Positions 18,614-26,488 of a DNA stretch of 64,000 nt are shown here, piece after piece. Source of the DNA: Burkholderia sp. Nafp2/4-1b. Lineage in GTDB: Bacteria > Pseudomonadota > Gammaproteobacteria > Burkholderiales > Burkholderiaceae. The position numbers and the translations under genes are program-made. Under the pieces are notes generated by a model, which had not been told where the DNA came from, ran no database searches, and was given only the letters and a program-made list of their open reading frames with translations. Location: contig NZ_ML058597.1 of NCBI RefSeq assembly GCF_003635165.1, positions 310,001-374,000 on the forward strand, given 5' to 3'. Position 1 is the stretch's first letter. Each line of letters starts with the position of its first letter.

Positions 18614-19284
18614 CCCGCCCCCGCCACGCGATACGACAGCACGAGCCCGTGCACGAGCAGCGACCAGCCGTCGAGCGCGACGAACAGCAGCAGCTTGAAC
18701 GGCACCGAGATCGTCGTGGGCGAAATCATCTGCATCCCTAATGCAAGCAGGATGTTCGCGACCAGCAGGTCGACGACGATGAACACGATATAGATCACGA
18801 AGCCGATCTGGAACGCCTTGGTCAGCTCGGCGAGCGTGAAGCTCGGCACCAGCACGAGCAGGTCGTCGTCCTTGATGCCGTCCGCGCGATTCTTCGGCCA
18901 TACCGACGTTGCGGTGCGCACGAAGAATTCGCGGTCGCGCTGCCGCGTATGCGACACCAGGAAATCCTTGATCGGCGGCAGCGCGGCATCGGCGAGCACG
19001 CCGATATCGGCGGTCGACAACTGCCCCGATGCATCGAAGTGGCGCGATTGCAGCGCATCGCGAATCGACATGCCGACCGGCGCCATGATGAACAGCGACA
19101 GGATCAGCGCGATGCCGTTCAGCACGAGGTTCGGCGGCACCTGCTGGATCCCGAGTGCGGAGCGCAGCAGGCCGAGCACGACCACGAGCTTCGTGTAGCT
19201 CGTCACCATCAGCGCGGCGAACGGCGCGATGCCGAGCGCGGCGATTACCGCGATCAGCGCGACCGGATTCGGCAGGCTGCCCAT
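18610..19284 (-). CDS. sctR: T3SS export apparatus protein SctR (HrcR/FliP family)
   Basis: A 224-aa inner-membrane protein; five copies form the core of the export gate. It has four membrane segments (about 9-30, 50-70, 160-180, 187-210). Landmarks are MVTSYTKLVVVLGLLRSALG near residues 26-45 and LVPSFTLAELTKAFQIGF near 143-160. It begins 3 bp after sctQ and overlaps the transglycosylase gene. The split of sctQR from the main operon, on the opposite strand, is the main rearrangement in this cluster. Confidence 0.97.
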   Translation of the reverse strand: MGSLPNPVALIAVIAALGIAPFAALMVTSYTKLVVVLGLLRSALGIQQVPPNLVLNGIALILSLFIMAPVGMSIRDALQSRHFDASGQLSTADIGVLADAALPPIKDFLVSHTRQRDREFFVRTATSVWPKNRADGIKDDDLLVLVPSFTLAELTKAFQIGFVIYIVFIVVDLLVANILLALGMQMISPTTISVPFKLLLFVALDGWSLLVHGLVLSYRVAGAG

Positions 19285-19287
19285 CGT

Positions 19288-20460
19288 TCAACGCTCGCGC
19301 GGCGCGGGCTGCGTCAGCGTGACGACGCGCACGCCGAGCTTCTGGCCGACCGCGATCAAGTGGCCGGTGCCGATCAGCATCCCGTTCGCGACGAGACGGA
19401 TCACGCTCTGGTTGATGCCTTGCTGCAGTTCGATCACCGCGCCCGGCTGCAGCGCGCCGAGTTCGCCGAGCGGGATCGACGTGGGCGGCAGCTCGAAACG
19501 CAGGTCGACCGCGAGGCCGTCGAGCGTGCGCGGCGCATCGTCCGGCGCCGCGTCGTGCGCGGTCGCGGGCGGGGTGTCGGTGCGGGTCGGTTCCAAAGGC
19601 ATCTCCCTGATTCGTTCGACGGTCAGCCGGGTTCCCGACGGCCGTCCGGTGATCTCCCACGCCGGCGCGGCCGGCACGCGCGCGACGCACAGCAGGTTCT
19701 GCTCGTGCGCGCGCCAGTGCTCGATCGCGATGATGTCGCCGGCGACGACGTCGGCCAGCTCGGCCATCGTCAGCTCGGTCCGGCCGATCTCGAACACCAG
19801 CGGCACCGGCAGGCTTGCATACGCGGCGCGCGTCTCGGGCCGTGCGGCCGGCGGCGCCGCGAAGAACACGGCGAGCGCGTCCGGCGCATCGAACAGCAGC
19901 GCGCCGTGACAGCGCCACGCGCCGTCGGCGCGCCGCAGCTCGCAGCGCAGCGCGGCCGGTGCGGTGCGCCACGCGGGCACGTTCGCGGGCGGCGGCAGCA
20001 ATTCCACGCGTTGCCGTGTCGCGGCCTGCAGCACGGCCGCGAGCGGCGCGGCGAGATCGGCGAGCAGCGCCGCGCGAATCACGGCCGGGACGGCCGGGTC
20101 GGCCGCGTCGCCGAGCCATTCGGTTTCCGCGAGCGGATCGATCCACAGCGTGCCGGCCGCCGGGCCGACGACGAAACGGTACGCATGCGCGTCGGCCGCC
20201 GGCTCGGCATCGACGCGCCAGCGCACCTCGTACGCGTGTTCGCCGAGCGTGACCGGAACCGCGGCTGTCATGCCGTACGCATGCGACAGCCCGCGCGCGG
20301 CGGCGGGGGACAGGCGCGGCAGGTAGGGCGACGCGTCGAGCGCGATCGCGGCCGGCGGCGGCGGGATGGCCGGCGCGGCGGCGGCCGGGGTGGCAGCGGC
20401 GGGCGGGGCCCGGTTCGCGGCGTCGCCGGCGTCGGCATTCGTCAGGGACAGCGCAGGCAC
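19288..20460 (-). CDS. sctQ: T3SS C-ring/sorting platform protein SctQ (HrcQ)
   Basis: A 390-aa cytoplasmic protein forming pods of the sorting platform. The C-terminal 70 residues are a SpoA domain (LGALQPGAVIELQQGINQ then VRLVANGMLIGTGHLIAVGQ, read approximately). A second SpoA-like region lies near 220-300 (FEIGRTELTMAELADVVAGD). The N-terminal 50 residues are Ala/Pro-rich. The start is a GTG at 20460 without a clear ribosome-binding site, so the true start could differ. First gene of the minus-strand T3SS operon. Confidence 0.94.
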   Translation of the reverse strand: MPALSLTNADAGDAANRAPPAAATPAAAAPAIPPPPAAIALDASPYLPRLSPAAARGLSHAYGMTAAVPVTLGEHAYEVRWRVDAEPAADAHAYRFVVGPAAGTLWIDPLAETEWLGDAADPAVPAVIRAALLADLAAPLAAVLQAATRQRVELLPPPANVPAWRTAPAALRCELRRADGAWRCHGALLFDAPDALAVFFAAPPAARPETRAAYASLPVPLVFEIGRTELTMAELADVVAGDIIAIEHWRAHEQNLLCVARVPAAPAWEITGRPSGTRLTVERIREMPLEPTRTDTPPATAHDAAPDDAPRTLDGLAVDLRFELPPTSIPLGELGALQPGAVIELQQGINQSVIRLVANGMLIGTGHLIAVGQKLGVRVVTLTQPAPRER

Positions 20461-20911
20461 GGCGGGATCAGGGCGGATTCGGCGTTGGTTCGACGGTTGT
20501 TGTGGCCGGCGGCGGGGGAGGCACGCGGCTGCTGCGTCGATTGTAGGGACGGCGCCGGCCGCGTGCCGCGCCGGAATCCGTAGTCGTGTGCAGCGCGTGG
20601 GGCGGTGGGTGGCGATGGGCTACGAAGGCTGTTGCGCGGGGGGCGATGCGGTGGTGGTGCGGTGGCGATGTGGAGGTGCTGCGATAAGGCGATAAGGCGT
20701 GGCGATGAGGCGGTGCAGTGGTGTGACGGGCGTGGCCGCGACCGTCGGTGAGCGCGCCGCTATCACCGTTCCAAGAACACCCGCCGCCCGCCGGCGGTGC
20801 TCATGTCGCGGCGAGGCACGCGTGCCGGGGCCGCGAGACGCCCCGCGAGACGCCGCACGTCGAACATGCAGCGCAGCGGGTCGCGGAATCCTGGCGCCGC
20901 GCCGCGCCGCG
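20461..20911. other. Intergenic region, G-rich low-complexity plus strand
   Basis: No convincing gene between sctQ and the OmpR-type regulator. About 20,595-20,760 is strongly G-over-C on the plus strand with runs such as GGTGGTGGTGCGGTGG and a GATAAGGC direct repeat (near 20,683 and 20,691). A 34-codon minus-strand ORF (about 20,763-20,867) follows the regulator but has no recognisable feature. The sctQ promoter should lie here, though I see no clear -35/-10. Confidence 0.5.
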
Positions 20912-21310
20912 TTACGCGTAGTCCGCGGCCAGTGCCGACTGCGGCGCGGCGCGCAGGATCGGCGCCGCGTCGTGGCGTTCGACGTGCGTCATGGCCGCGC
21001 CGAACAGCACCAGCCGATAGCCGACGGCATAGATCGGGATGATGCGCAGGTTCTTGTCGTGATCGAGCTGCAGCTTCGAACGGATGCGCGAGATGTGGGT
21101 GTCGAGCGTGCGTGACGACACGCCGAGCTCGCGGCCCCACACCGCTTCCTGGATCGCTTGCCGCGGCACGATCTTGTTCATGTTGTCGAGCAGGAATTCG
21201 ACGACATCGAATTCACGCGGCGTGACGTCGACGACTTTATTGTCGATTTCGATCGTGCGGCGCACGAAGTTGATTTTTATATTGTCGATGTACAGGTATT
21301 TGCAATCCAT
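20912..21310 (-). CDS. OmpR/PhoB-type winged-helix regulator without receiver domain
   Basis: A 132-aa protein that is almost only a Trans_Reg_C winged-helix domain: VDVTPREFDVVEFLLDNMNK, the SSRTLDTHISRIRSKL recognition helix (residues 65-80) and the YAVGYRL wing. The usual N-terminal receiver domain is absent, so control by phosphorylation of a receiver within this protein is not possible. A GAGGG lies 7 bases from the ATG. The first 50 codons use many AT-rich codons (Ile, Asn, Lys, Tyr), unlike its neighbours, suggesting separate origin. Location at the T3SS edge suggests it regulates the cluster, in the way OmpR-type HrpG does, but this is inference. Confidence 0.85.
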   Translation of the reverse strand: MDCKYLYIDNIKINFVRRTIEIDNKVVDVTPREFDVVEFLLDNMNKIVPRQAIQEAVWGRELGVSSRTLDTHISRIRSKLQLDHDKNLRIIPIYAVGYRLVLFGAAMTHVERHDAAPILRAAPQSALAADYA

Positions 21311-21519
21311 GTTGGCCCTCGCATGTCCGTAAAGGAGTGTTGCGGGACATGTACTGCAACTTCCGGGCCAAGGACTCGCCCTCAGGAAACGACGGTGGAA
21401 GCGGGCAGGGCCGACGGCGTGCCAGCCTTGAATCTAAAAGAATTCTTAACGCTGGACCGCCGTGCTCTCATTGAAGGGTCCGAGCAACATTGAAGGATTG
21501 TTACGTAGCATCAAACCGG

Positions 21520-21551
21520 AACGTTACGGGCGTTACGGGCTGTGTAACGTT
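21520..21551. promoter_or_regulatory. TTAC inverted/direct repeat cluster, possible operator
   Basis: AACGTTAC (21,520-21,527) and GTAACGTT (21,544-21,551) form a perfect 8-bp inverted repeat enclosing a further direct copy CGTTACGGG (21,531-21,539). Another TTACG is at 21,501. The cluster lies about 210-240 bp upstream of the OmpR-type regulator start. Function is not demonstrated. Confidence 0.35.
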
Positions 21552-21610
21552 GCGCGACCGCGGGGACGTGCTCGCGCCTGCCGGGTTCGACTGGACCGCG
21601 AGCCTGCGGG

Positions 21611-21725
21611 GAACCCTACATCGAACCCTAAATGGAACCCTGCTCGGGCGAGTCGGTTTTCTAGATGAATCAAAGCGTTGGAGCGGTTTTTTGCCGACCT
21701 GGAACCCTACTTTGAACCGCACTTC
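21611..21725 (+). repeat. 12-bp tandem repeats (GAACCCT units)
   Basis: GAACCCT occurs at 21,611, 21,623 and 21,635, exactly 12 bp apart. It recurs at 21,702, followed 12 bp later by the diverged GAACCGC at 21,714. The flanking five bases of each unit vary. Confidence 0.6.
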
Positions 21726-21778
21726 GGCCCCCTGCATCGGAGCCGGCTTCACCGACATTTTCCCGCCGCGCCGGCAAT

Positions 21779-21816
21779 AAAAAACCGGCCGCGTAACGTT
21801 CCCGTTACGCGGCCGG
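21779..21816 (-). terminator. Rho-independent terminator of iorAB
   Basis: A perfect 14-bp stem (21,785-21,798 with 21,803-21,816) and a 4-base loop. On the minus strand it is followed directly by six T residues (complement of the A-run 21,779-21,784). It lies 25 bp past the iorB stop, the right place to end that transcript. Confidence 0.9.
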
Positions 21817-21840
21817 CCCGGCGTTTCTGCTACTCGCCCG

Positions 21841-24051
21841 TCAAGCCTTCGCGGTATCGCCCGAATCGAACGGCAGCACGTAGTGCCGCTTGCCGGTGGC
21901 CGCGAAGATCGCGTTGGCCACCGCCGGCCCGATCGGCGCGACGCCCGGCTCGCCGACCCCGGTCGGTGCCTCCGCCGACGGCACGATATGCACCTCGACC
22001 TTCGGCATCTCGGCCATCCGCAGCACGTGATAGCCGTCGAAGTTGCGCTGCTCGACCTGGCCGTCCTTCAGCGTGATCGCGCTGTGCAGCGCCGCGCCGA
22101 GCCCGAAGCCGATGCCGCCTTCCATCTGCGCGGCGACGATGTCCGGGTTGATCGCGATCCCGCAATCGACCGCGCAAACCACGCGTTCGACCTTCACCTT
22201 GCCGTCGGCGTCGACCGACACCTCGGCCACCTGCGCGACATAGCTCTTGAACGCCTCGGCCACCGCGATCCCGCGCCCGCGGCCCTTCGGCAGCGGCTTC
22301 GCCGGATCCCAGCCGGCCTTCTGCGCGGCCAGCTCGAGCACCGCGCGCATCCGCGGCTCCTTCGCGAGCAGGTCGCGGCGGAACAGGTACGGATCCTTGC
22401 CCGCCGCGTGCGCGGCTTCGTCGACGAACGCCTCGACCGCATACGCGGTGTGCGAGCTGCCGACCACGCGCCACCACAGCACGGGCAGGCCGACCTTGGT
22501 GGTGGTGAGCTCGACCGACACGTTCGGCACCTCGTACGGCAGGTTCGCCGCGCCCTCGACCGACGTCGCATCGATCCCGTTCTTCACCATGAACGCTTCG
22601 AACGGCGTGCCGGCGAGAATCGACTGCCCGACGATCCGATGGCGCCAGCCGACCAGCCGGCCGTCCGCGGTCAGCCCCGCATCGAGCTTGTGGAAGTACA
22701 TCGGGCGATAGAAGCCGCCCTGGATGTCGTCCTCGCGCGTCCATTGCAGCTTGACCGGCTTGCCGTCCGCGCCGAGCGCCTTCGCGATCGACACGGCCTC
22801 GACCACGTAGTCCGACCACGCGTTCGCGCGCCGGCCGAAGCTGCCGCCTGCATACAGCGTGTGGATCTGTACCTGCTCGGGCTTCAGGCCCGCGACCTTC
22901 GCCGCATTGCCCTGGTCGACCGTCTGGAACTGGTCGCCGGCCCAGATCTCGCAGTTGTTCGCGCTCAGCTTGACGACCGCGTCGAGCGGCTCCATCGGCG
23001 CGTGCGCGAGGTACGGGAATTCGTACGTCGCGCTGACCTTGCGCGCCGCGCCGGCAATCGCCGCATCGGCATCGCCGTCTTTGCGCGCCGACGCGCCTGG
23101 CTTCGCGGCGAGTTGCCGGTATTCGCGCATCAGTTCGTCCGAGCCGCGCTTCTCCGCCTTCGTTTCGTCCCAGTCGATCTTCAGCGCATCGCGGCCCTGT
23201 TTCGCGGCCCAGAAGCCCGTCGCGACGACCGCGACGCCGCCCGGTACCTGCACGACCGAGACGACGCCCGGCACGGCCTTCGCGGCGGTTGCGTCGAACG
23301 ATTTCACCGTCGCGCCGAAGCGCGGCGGGCGCTGCAGCAGCGCGACGCGCATGCCGGGGAAGGTGGTGTCGAGCGTGAAATGGGCGGTGCCGTTCGACTT
23401 GGCCGACGCGTCGACACGCGGAATGCGATGGCCGATCAGCTTGAAGTCGGCCGGCTGCTTCAGCGTGACCTTGTCGGGCACCGGCAGCTTCGATGCGTCG
23501 GCGACGAGCGTGCCGTACGCCGCGGTCTTGCCGGTCTTCGCGTGCGTGACGACACCGTTGGCGGTGGTCAGCTCGCCGGCCGGCACCTTCCAGCGCGCGG
23601 CCGCGGCCGACACGAGCATCGCGCGCGCCTTGCCGCCGGCTTCGCGCAACTGCTGCCACGAGTTCGACATGGCCGAGCTGCCGCCCGTGCCCTGCATCGT
23701 GCCGAACGCGAGGTTCGCATAGCGCTTCGCATCGGCCGGCGCGCTTTCCACGCGCACGCGCGACCAGTCGGCGTCGAGCTCTTCGGCGACGATCGTCGCG
23801 ATGCCCGTGTACGCGCCCTGGCCCATTTCGACGTGCTTGGCGATCACGGTGACCGCGCCGTCGGGCGTGATGCGCAGGAACGCGTTCGGCGCGAAGTCGG
23901 CGGCGGGTGCCGGCGCGGCGAGCGCTCGGCGGCCGAGGCCGGCCCATTCGAAGCCGATCGTCAGGCTCACCGCGGCAGCTGCCCCCGCGGCCTTCAGGAA
24001 CGTGCGCCGCGACGGACGCACCGAACCGGCATTATCGAGTTCGATCGTCAT
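21841..24051 (-). CDS. iorB: Isoquinoline 1-oxidoreductase-like molybdoenzyme, large (beta) subunit
   Basis: A 736-aa molybdopterin-binding subunit of the aldehyde oxidase/IorB branch of the xanthine dehydrogenase family, hydroxylating an N-heterocycle or oxidising an aldehyde. A twin-arginine signal is visible ([11 protein letters not shown], residues 13-23), so it is probably exported with its partner. Conserved cofactor regions include [31 protein letters not shown] and [12 protein letters not shown]. The C-terminal [19 protein letters not shown] carries the catalytic Glu. It follows iorA with 2 bp between them. No cytochrome c subunit, which some membrane-bound relatives use, is adjacent. 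The substrate cannot be read from sequence. Confidence 0.92.
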   Translation of the reverse strand: MTIELDNAGSVRPSRRTFLKAAGAAAAVSLTIGFEWAGLGRRALAAPAPAADFAPNAFLRITPDGAVTVIAKHVEMGQGAYTGIATIVAEELDADWSRVRVESAPADAKRYANLAFGTMQGTGGSSAMSNSWQQLREAGGKARAMLVSAAAARWKVPAGELTTANGVVTHAKTGKTAAYGTLVADASKLPVPDKVTLKQPADFKLIGHRIPRVDASAKSNGTAHFTLDTTFPGMRVALLQRPPRFGATVKSFDATAAKAVPGVVSVVQVPGGVAVVATGFWAAKQGRDALKIDWDETKAEKRGSDELMREYRQLAAKPGASARKDGDADAAIAGAARKVSATYEFPYLAHAPMEPLDAVVKLSANNCEIWAGDQFQTVDQGNAAKVAGLKPEQVQIHTLYAGGSFGRRANAWSDYVVEAVSIAKALGADGKPVKLQWTREDDIQGGFYRPMYFHKLDAGLTADGRLVGWRHRIVGQSILAGTPFEAFMVKNGIDATSVEGAANLPYEVPNVSVELTTTKVGLPVLWWRVVGSSHTAYAVEAFVDEAAHAAGKDPYLFRRDLLAKEPRMRAVLELAAQKAGWDPAKPLPKGRGRGIAVAEAFKSYVAQVAEVSVDADGKVKVERVVCAVDCGIAINPDIVAAQMEGGIGFGLGAALHSAITLKDGQVEQRNFDGYHVLRMAEMPKVEVHIVPSAEAPTGVGEPGVAPIGPAVANAIFAATGKRHYVLPFDSGDTAKA

Positions 24052-24053
24052 GG

Positions 24054-24515
24054 TCAGGCTCCCAGCGTCGCGGCCGCGTCGTGGATCGCGGCCCGGATGC
24101 GGGCGTAGGTCGCACAGCGGCAGAGGTTGCCGTTCATCGCGGCGTCGATGTCCGCGTCGGTCGGCTTCGGGTTCTGTTCGAGCAGCGCGGTGGCCGACAT
24201 GATCTGGCCGGACTGGCAGTAGCCGCACTGCGGCACCTGCAGCTTCACCCAGGCGGCCTGCACGGCCTGCGCGGGCTTGCTCTGCAGGCCTTCGATCGTC
24301 GTGACGTGCTTGTCCGCGATGCCGGCGAGCGGCAGCACGCACGAGCGCACGGCCTGGCCTTCGAGATGAACGGTGCACGCGCCGCACTGCGCCATGCCGC
24401 AGCCGAACTTCGTGCCGGTCAGCCCCGCGTGCTCGCGGATCGCCCAGAGGACGGGCATCGACGGATCGGCGTCGAGCGTCACGCTCTTGCCGTTCAGGAC
24501 AAACGTGGTGGGCAT
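24054..24515 (-). CDS. iorA: Isoquinoline 1-oxidoreductase-like small subunit, [2Fe-2S] protein
   Basis: A 153-aa electron-transfer subunit with two [2Fe-2S] clusters. Cys39, 44, 47 and 59 form the plant-ferredoxin-type site ([21 protein letters not shown] region). Cys97, 100, 132 and 134 form the second (CGYCQSGQ and NLCRC). Length and spacing are standard for this family. The ATG at 24,515 follows GGAG 7 bases upstream; an upstream in-frame start lacks one. It is first in the iorA-iorB operon, divergent from the AraC gene at 24,697, its probable regulator. Confidence 0.95.
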   Translation of the reverse strand: MPTTFVLNGKSVTLDADPSMPVLWAIREHAGLTGTKFGCGMAQCGACTVHLEGQAVRSCVLPLAGIADKHVTTIEGLQSKPAQAVQAAWVKLQVPQCGYCQSGQIMSATALLEQNPKPTDADIDAAMNGNLCRCATYARIRAAIHDAAATLGA

Positions 24516-24595
24516 TGTGTTGTCTCCGTGGGGAAAACCCGGCATGCGCCGGTTTAGCCGCGAGTGTGCGCGACACGTCCCGTTTTGCGTCTACC

Positions 24596-24629
24596 CAATC
24601 CTGCAAATTTATTGAACAATCCTGCAAAT
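24596..24629. promoter_or_regulatory. 13-bp direct repeat, probable AraC-family operator
   Basis: CAATCCTGCAAAT occurs perfectly at 24,596-24,608 and 24,617-24,629, a 21-bp register or two helical turns. The pair lies in the 181-bp gap between divergent iorA and the AraC-type regulator. Tandem half-sites on one face of the helix are how AraC-family dimers bind. The match is exact in the sequence; the assignment to this regulator is inference. Confidence 0.7.
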
Positions 24630-24696
24630 CCCCGGCACGGCGCCGGGCGTTTCGCTATCCTCCCGCGATTCAGGGAAATGAAGCGAGGAACCCGCC

Positions 24697-25623
24697 ATGG
24701 ATATGACCGATATCGCGGCGTCGCGCGAATCCGGGCGGCGCGAACTGGCGTCGCTCATCGGCCGTTTCGCGCCGACGGACGGCTCCCATTCGACCGCCGT
24801 GCCTGCGCTGATGCTGCACCGACATACGCATCCGGTCGATCTCGGCTGCGGCGTGTCGCGCGCCGCACTCGTGATCGCCGCGCAAGGGGCGAAGCGCGTG
24901 ATCGTCGCCGGCCAGGCCTACGAATACGACGCGCAGCATTGCCTGATTACGTCGATCGACTTGCCGATTCTCTCGCGCGTCACGCAGGCATCGCCGGCCG
25001 CCCCGTATCTGTGCCTGACGCTGACGCTCGACCTGGAACGCATCGTCGAGCTCGCGGCCGAGATGCGGCTGCCCGAGCCCGATGCCGGCTCCGAAGGCGA
25101 GGGCATCGCGGTCGGCGAGCTCACGCCGCCGCTGCTCGATGCCGCGCTGCGGCTGGTGCGTCTGCTCGATACGCCGGCGGACATTCCGGTCGTCGCGCCG
25201 CTGATCGAAAAGGAATTGCTGTACCGGCTGATGACGAGCGGGCAGGGCACGCGACTGCGGCACATGGCCGTCGCCGGCAGCCAGACGCACCGGATCGCGC
25301 GCGCGATCGAATGGATCCGCGATCACTACGCGGAGCCGATGCGCGTCGAGGCGCTCGCGCAGGCGGTGAACATGAGCGTGTCGTCGCTCCACCATCACTT
25401 CAAGCATGTGACCACGCTGAGCCCGCTGCAGTACCAGAAGCAGTTGCGGCTGCACGAGGCGCGGCGGTTGCTGCTGCGGCAGGGCGGCGATGTCGGTTCG
25501 GTGGCCGCGACCGTCGGCTACGAAAGCGCGTCGCAGTTCAGCCGCGAATACAGCCGGCTGTTCGGCGCGCCGCCGATGCGCGACGTCGTGCATCTGCGCA
25601 AGCGGGAACTGCTCGGTACCTGA
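24697..25623 (+). CDS. AraC-family regulator, likely controller of iorAB
   Basis: A 308-aa regulator with the cupin-like N-terminal domain of the AraC_N type (VDLGCGVSRAALVIAAQGAKRV, YDAQHCLITSIDLPI). The C-terminal AraC/XylS domain has two helix-turn-helix units (ALAQAVNMSVSSLHHHFKHV and VAATVGYESASQFSREYSRLFG, about residues 215-300). GAGGAA precedes the ATG. Divergent orientation and the shared direct repeat point to control of iorAB, perhaps by the enzyme's substrate. Confidence 0.9.
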   Translation: MDMTDIAASRESGRRELASLIGRFAPTDGSHSTAVPALMLHRHTHPVDLGCGVSRAALVIAAQGAKRVIVAGQAYEYDAQHCLITSIDLPILSRVTQASPAAPYLCLTLTLDLERIVELAAEMRLPEPDAGSEGEGIAVGELTPPLLDAALRLVRLLDTPADIPVVAPLIEKELLYRLMTSGQGTRLRHMAVAGSQTHRIARAIEWIRDHYAEPMRVEALAQAVNMSVSSLHHHFKHVTTLSPLQYQKQLRLHEARRLLLRQGGDVGSVAATVGYESASQFSREYSRLFGAPPMRDVVHLRKRELLGT

Positions 25624-26254
25624 CGGGGGCGCCGGCCATTTCCATTGCATTGCGCGCGACACGCCGAAATCGGCGGCCCTCGGAATCCGCGTGCCATGCA
25701 CGCCGCACGCACGCATGCGCGATCGCGGTGTCAGCGCATGCAGCCGCGCCGCGCATGTACTTTTGTTTCATGCATGAGCGAATTGCACGCGTCACGAGCC
25801 TGTTTCAGGATGACGTTCCTGGTCGCTATCCCGGCGGAAATGTTTCTCGCGCGTATCACATGCCGCCATCCGGCCGTTTAAATGCGATGGTTACACGCAT
25901 TGAATGCAGGGCAATGGCATGAGCGATTCGATGCGCGCGGGAAGGCGGCGGACAACCGTCACACGCGGCGCGGGCGCTTCTCGGGTTTGAAACACCTGGT
26001 CACGAAGCCATGGCGCGACGGGTTTCGTGCCGCATTCGTCCGTTTTTTTACCGCCATCGCTTCGCGCTGTTCAACGATCGCCGCGAGACGCTGAATGTTG
26101 TCGCGATACATTCCTGAAACAAAACAGATCATTCCCCGCAAAAAGCCTGTGTATCGCAGGCGGTGCGCGACCCGCGGCGGTCGGTGGAATAACGCATGGC
26201 ATGCCGCTTGCGGTATGGGTCACATCGGCGAGCGGTCGAGATGATGCCATCGAG
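25624..26254. other. Long intergenic region upstream of the sigma-54 activator
   Basis: No gene with recognisable features in about 630 bp. It is less GC-rich than its flanks between 25,740 and 26,150. An imperfect inverted repeat ATGCG...CGCAT lies at 25,882-25,900. A good sigma-54 promoter match is at 26,197-26,212. Short overlapping ORFs on both strands have no ribosome-binding sites and are not reported as genes. Confidence 0.5.
26197..26212 (+). promoter_or_regulatory. Sigma-54 (-24/-12) promoter
   Basis: TGGCATGCCGCTTGCG matches the consensus TGGCAC-N5-TTGCA at 14 of 16 positions counting free bases, with the invariant GG and GC exactly spaced. It lies 45 bp before a small ORF and 275 bp before a gene for a sigma-54 activator, so it may be autogenously controlled. 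Confidence 0.6.
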
Positions 26255-26488
26255 ATGTTGAACGAGCAGACCCTCGTGAACGCCGCGAGCGTCCAGCAGG
26301 CGCTGACGACACACGCTCGCCCGCACAACACGGCATGTGTGCCGATGATGGTCGGCGATCCGCAAATGATTTGCATGATGCCGGGGGAAGGGTACGCACC
26401 GTCGTGGCAGTCGCCGGTATACGGCCGCCGCGCACCGTTTCACGCCGCGTGCCGCGCCAGAAAACTGCAAGCGACGAGGCCATCGTGA
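26255..26488 (+). CDS. Small hypothetical ORF coupled to the sigma-54 activator
   Basis: A 77-codon ORF starting just after the sigma-54 promoter. Its TGA (26,486-26,488) overlaps the GTG start of the downstream regulator (26,485) as GTGA, the usual sign of translational coupling. Most third positions are G or C until the last 15 codons. The product has seven Met and three Cys (PMMVGDPQMICMMPGEG) and matches nothing I know. The ribosome-binding site is weak. It may be a leader peptide, a small protein or non-coding. Confidence 0.4.
   Translation: MLNEQTLVNAASVQQALTTHARPHNTACVPMMVGDPQMICMMPGEGYAPSWQSPVYGRRAPFHAACRARKLQATRPS

Larger units (their letters stand above)
21311..21784. other. Intergenic region with 12-bp repeats and TTAC palindromes
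   Basis: This 474-bp gap between the T3SS regulator and the ior terminator is less GC-rich than the flanks. It contains a cluster of GTTACG/GTAACG motifs (21,499-21,551) and two groups of 12-bp tandem repeats starting GAACCCT (21,611-21,646 and 21,702-21,725). A TTG-initiated 96-codon ORF (21,490-21,780) reads the repeats as a four-residue motif ending in Thr-Leu, but it has no ribosome-binding site and resembles no family I know. Confidence 0.5.

Noticed and set aside
20763-21140. 125-codon minus ORF overlapping the OmpR-type regulator
   Set aside because: It is the other-frame shadow of the regulator over most of its length, Arg-rich, and without a ribosome-binding site.
26027-26254. Upstream extension of the small ORF before the sigma-54 activator
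   Set aside because: It precedes the sigma-54 promoter, has mixed composition and no start signal; only the part after 26,255 was kept as a candidate.
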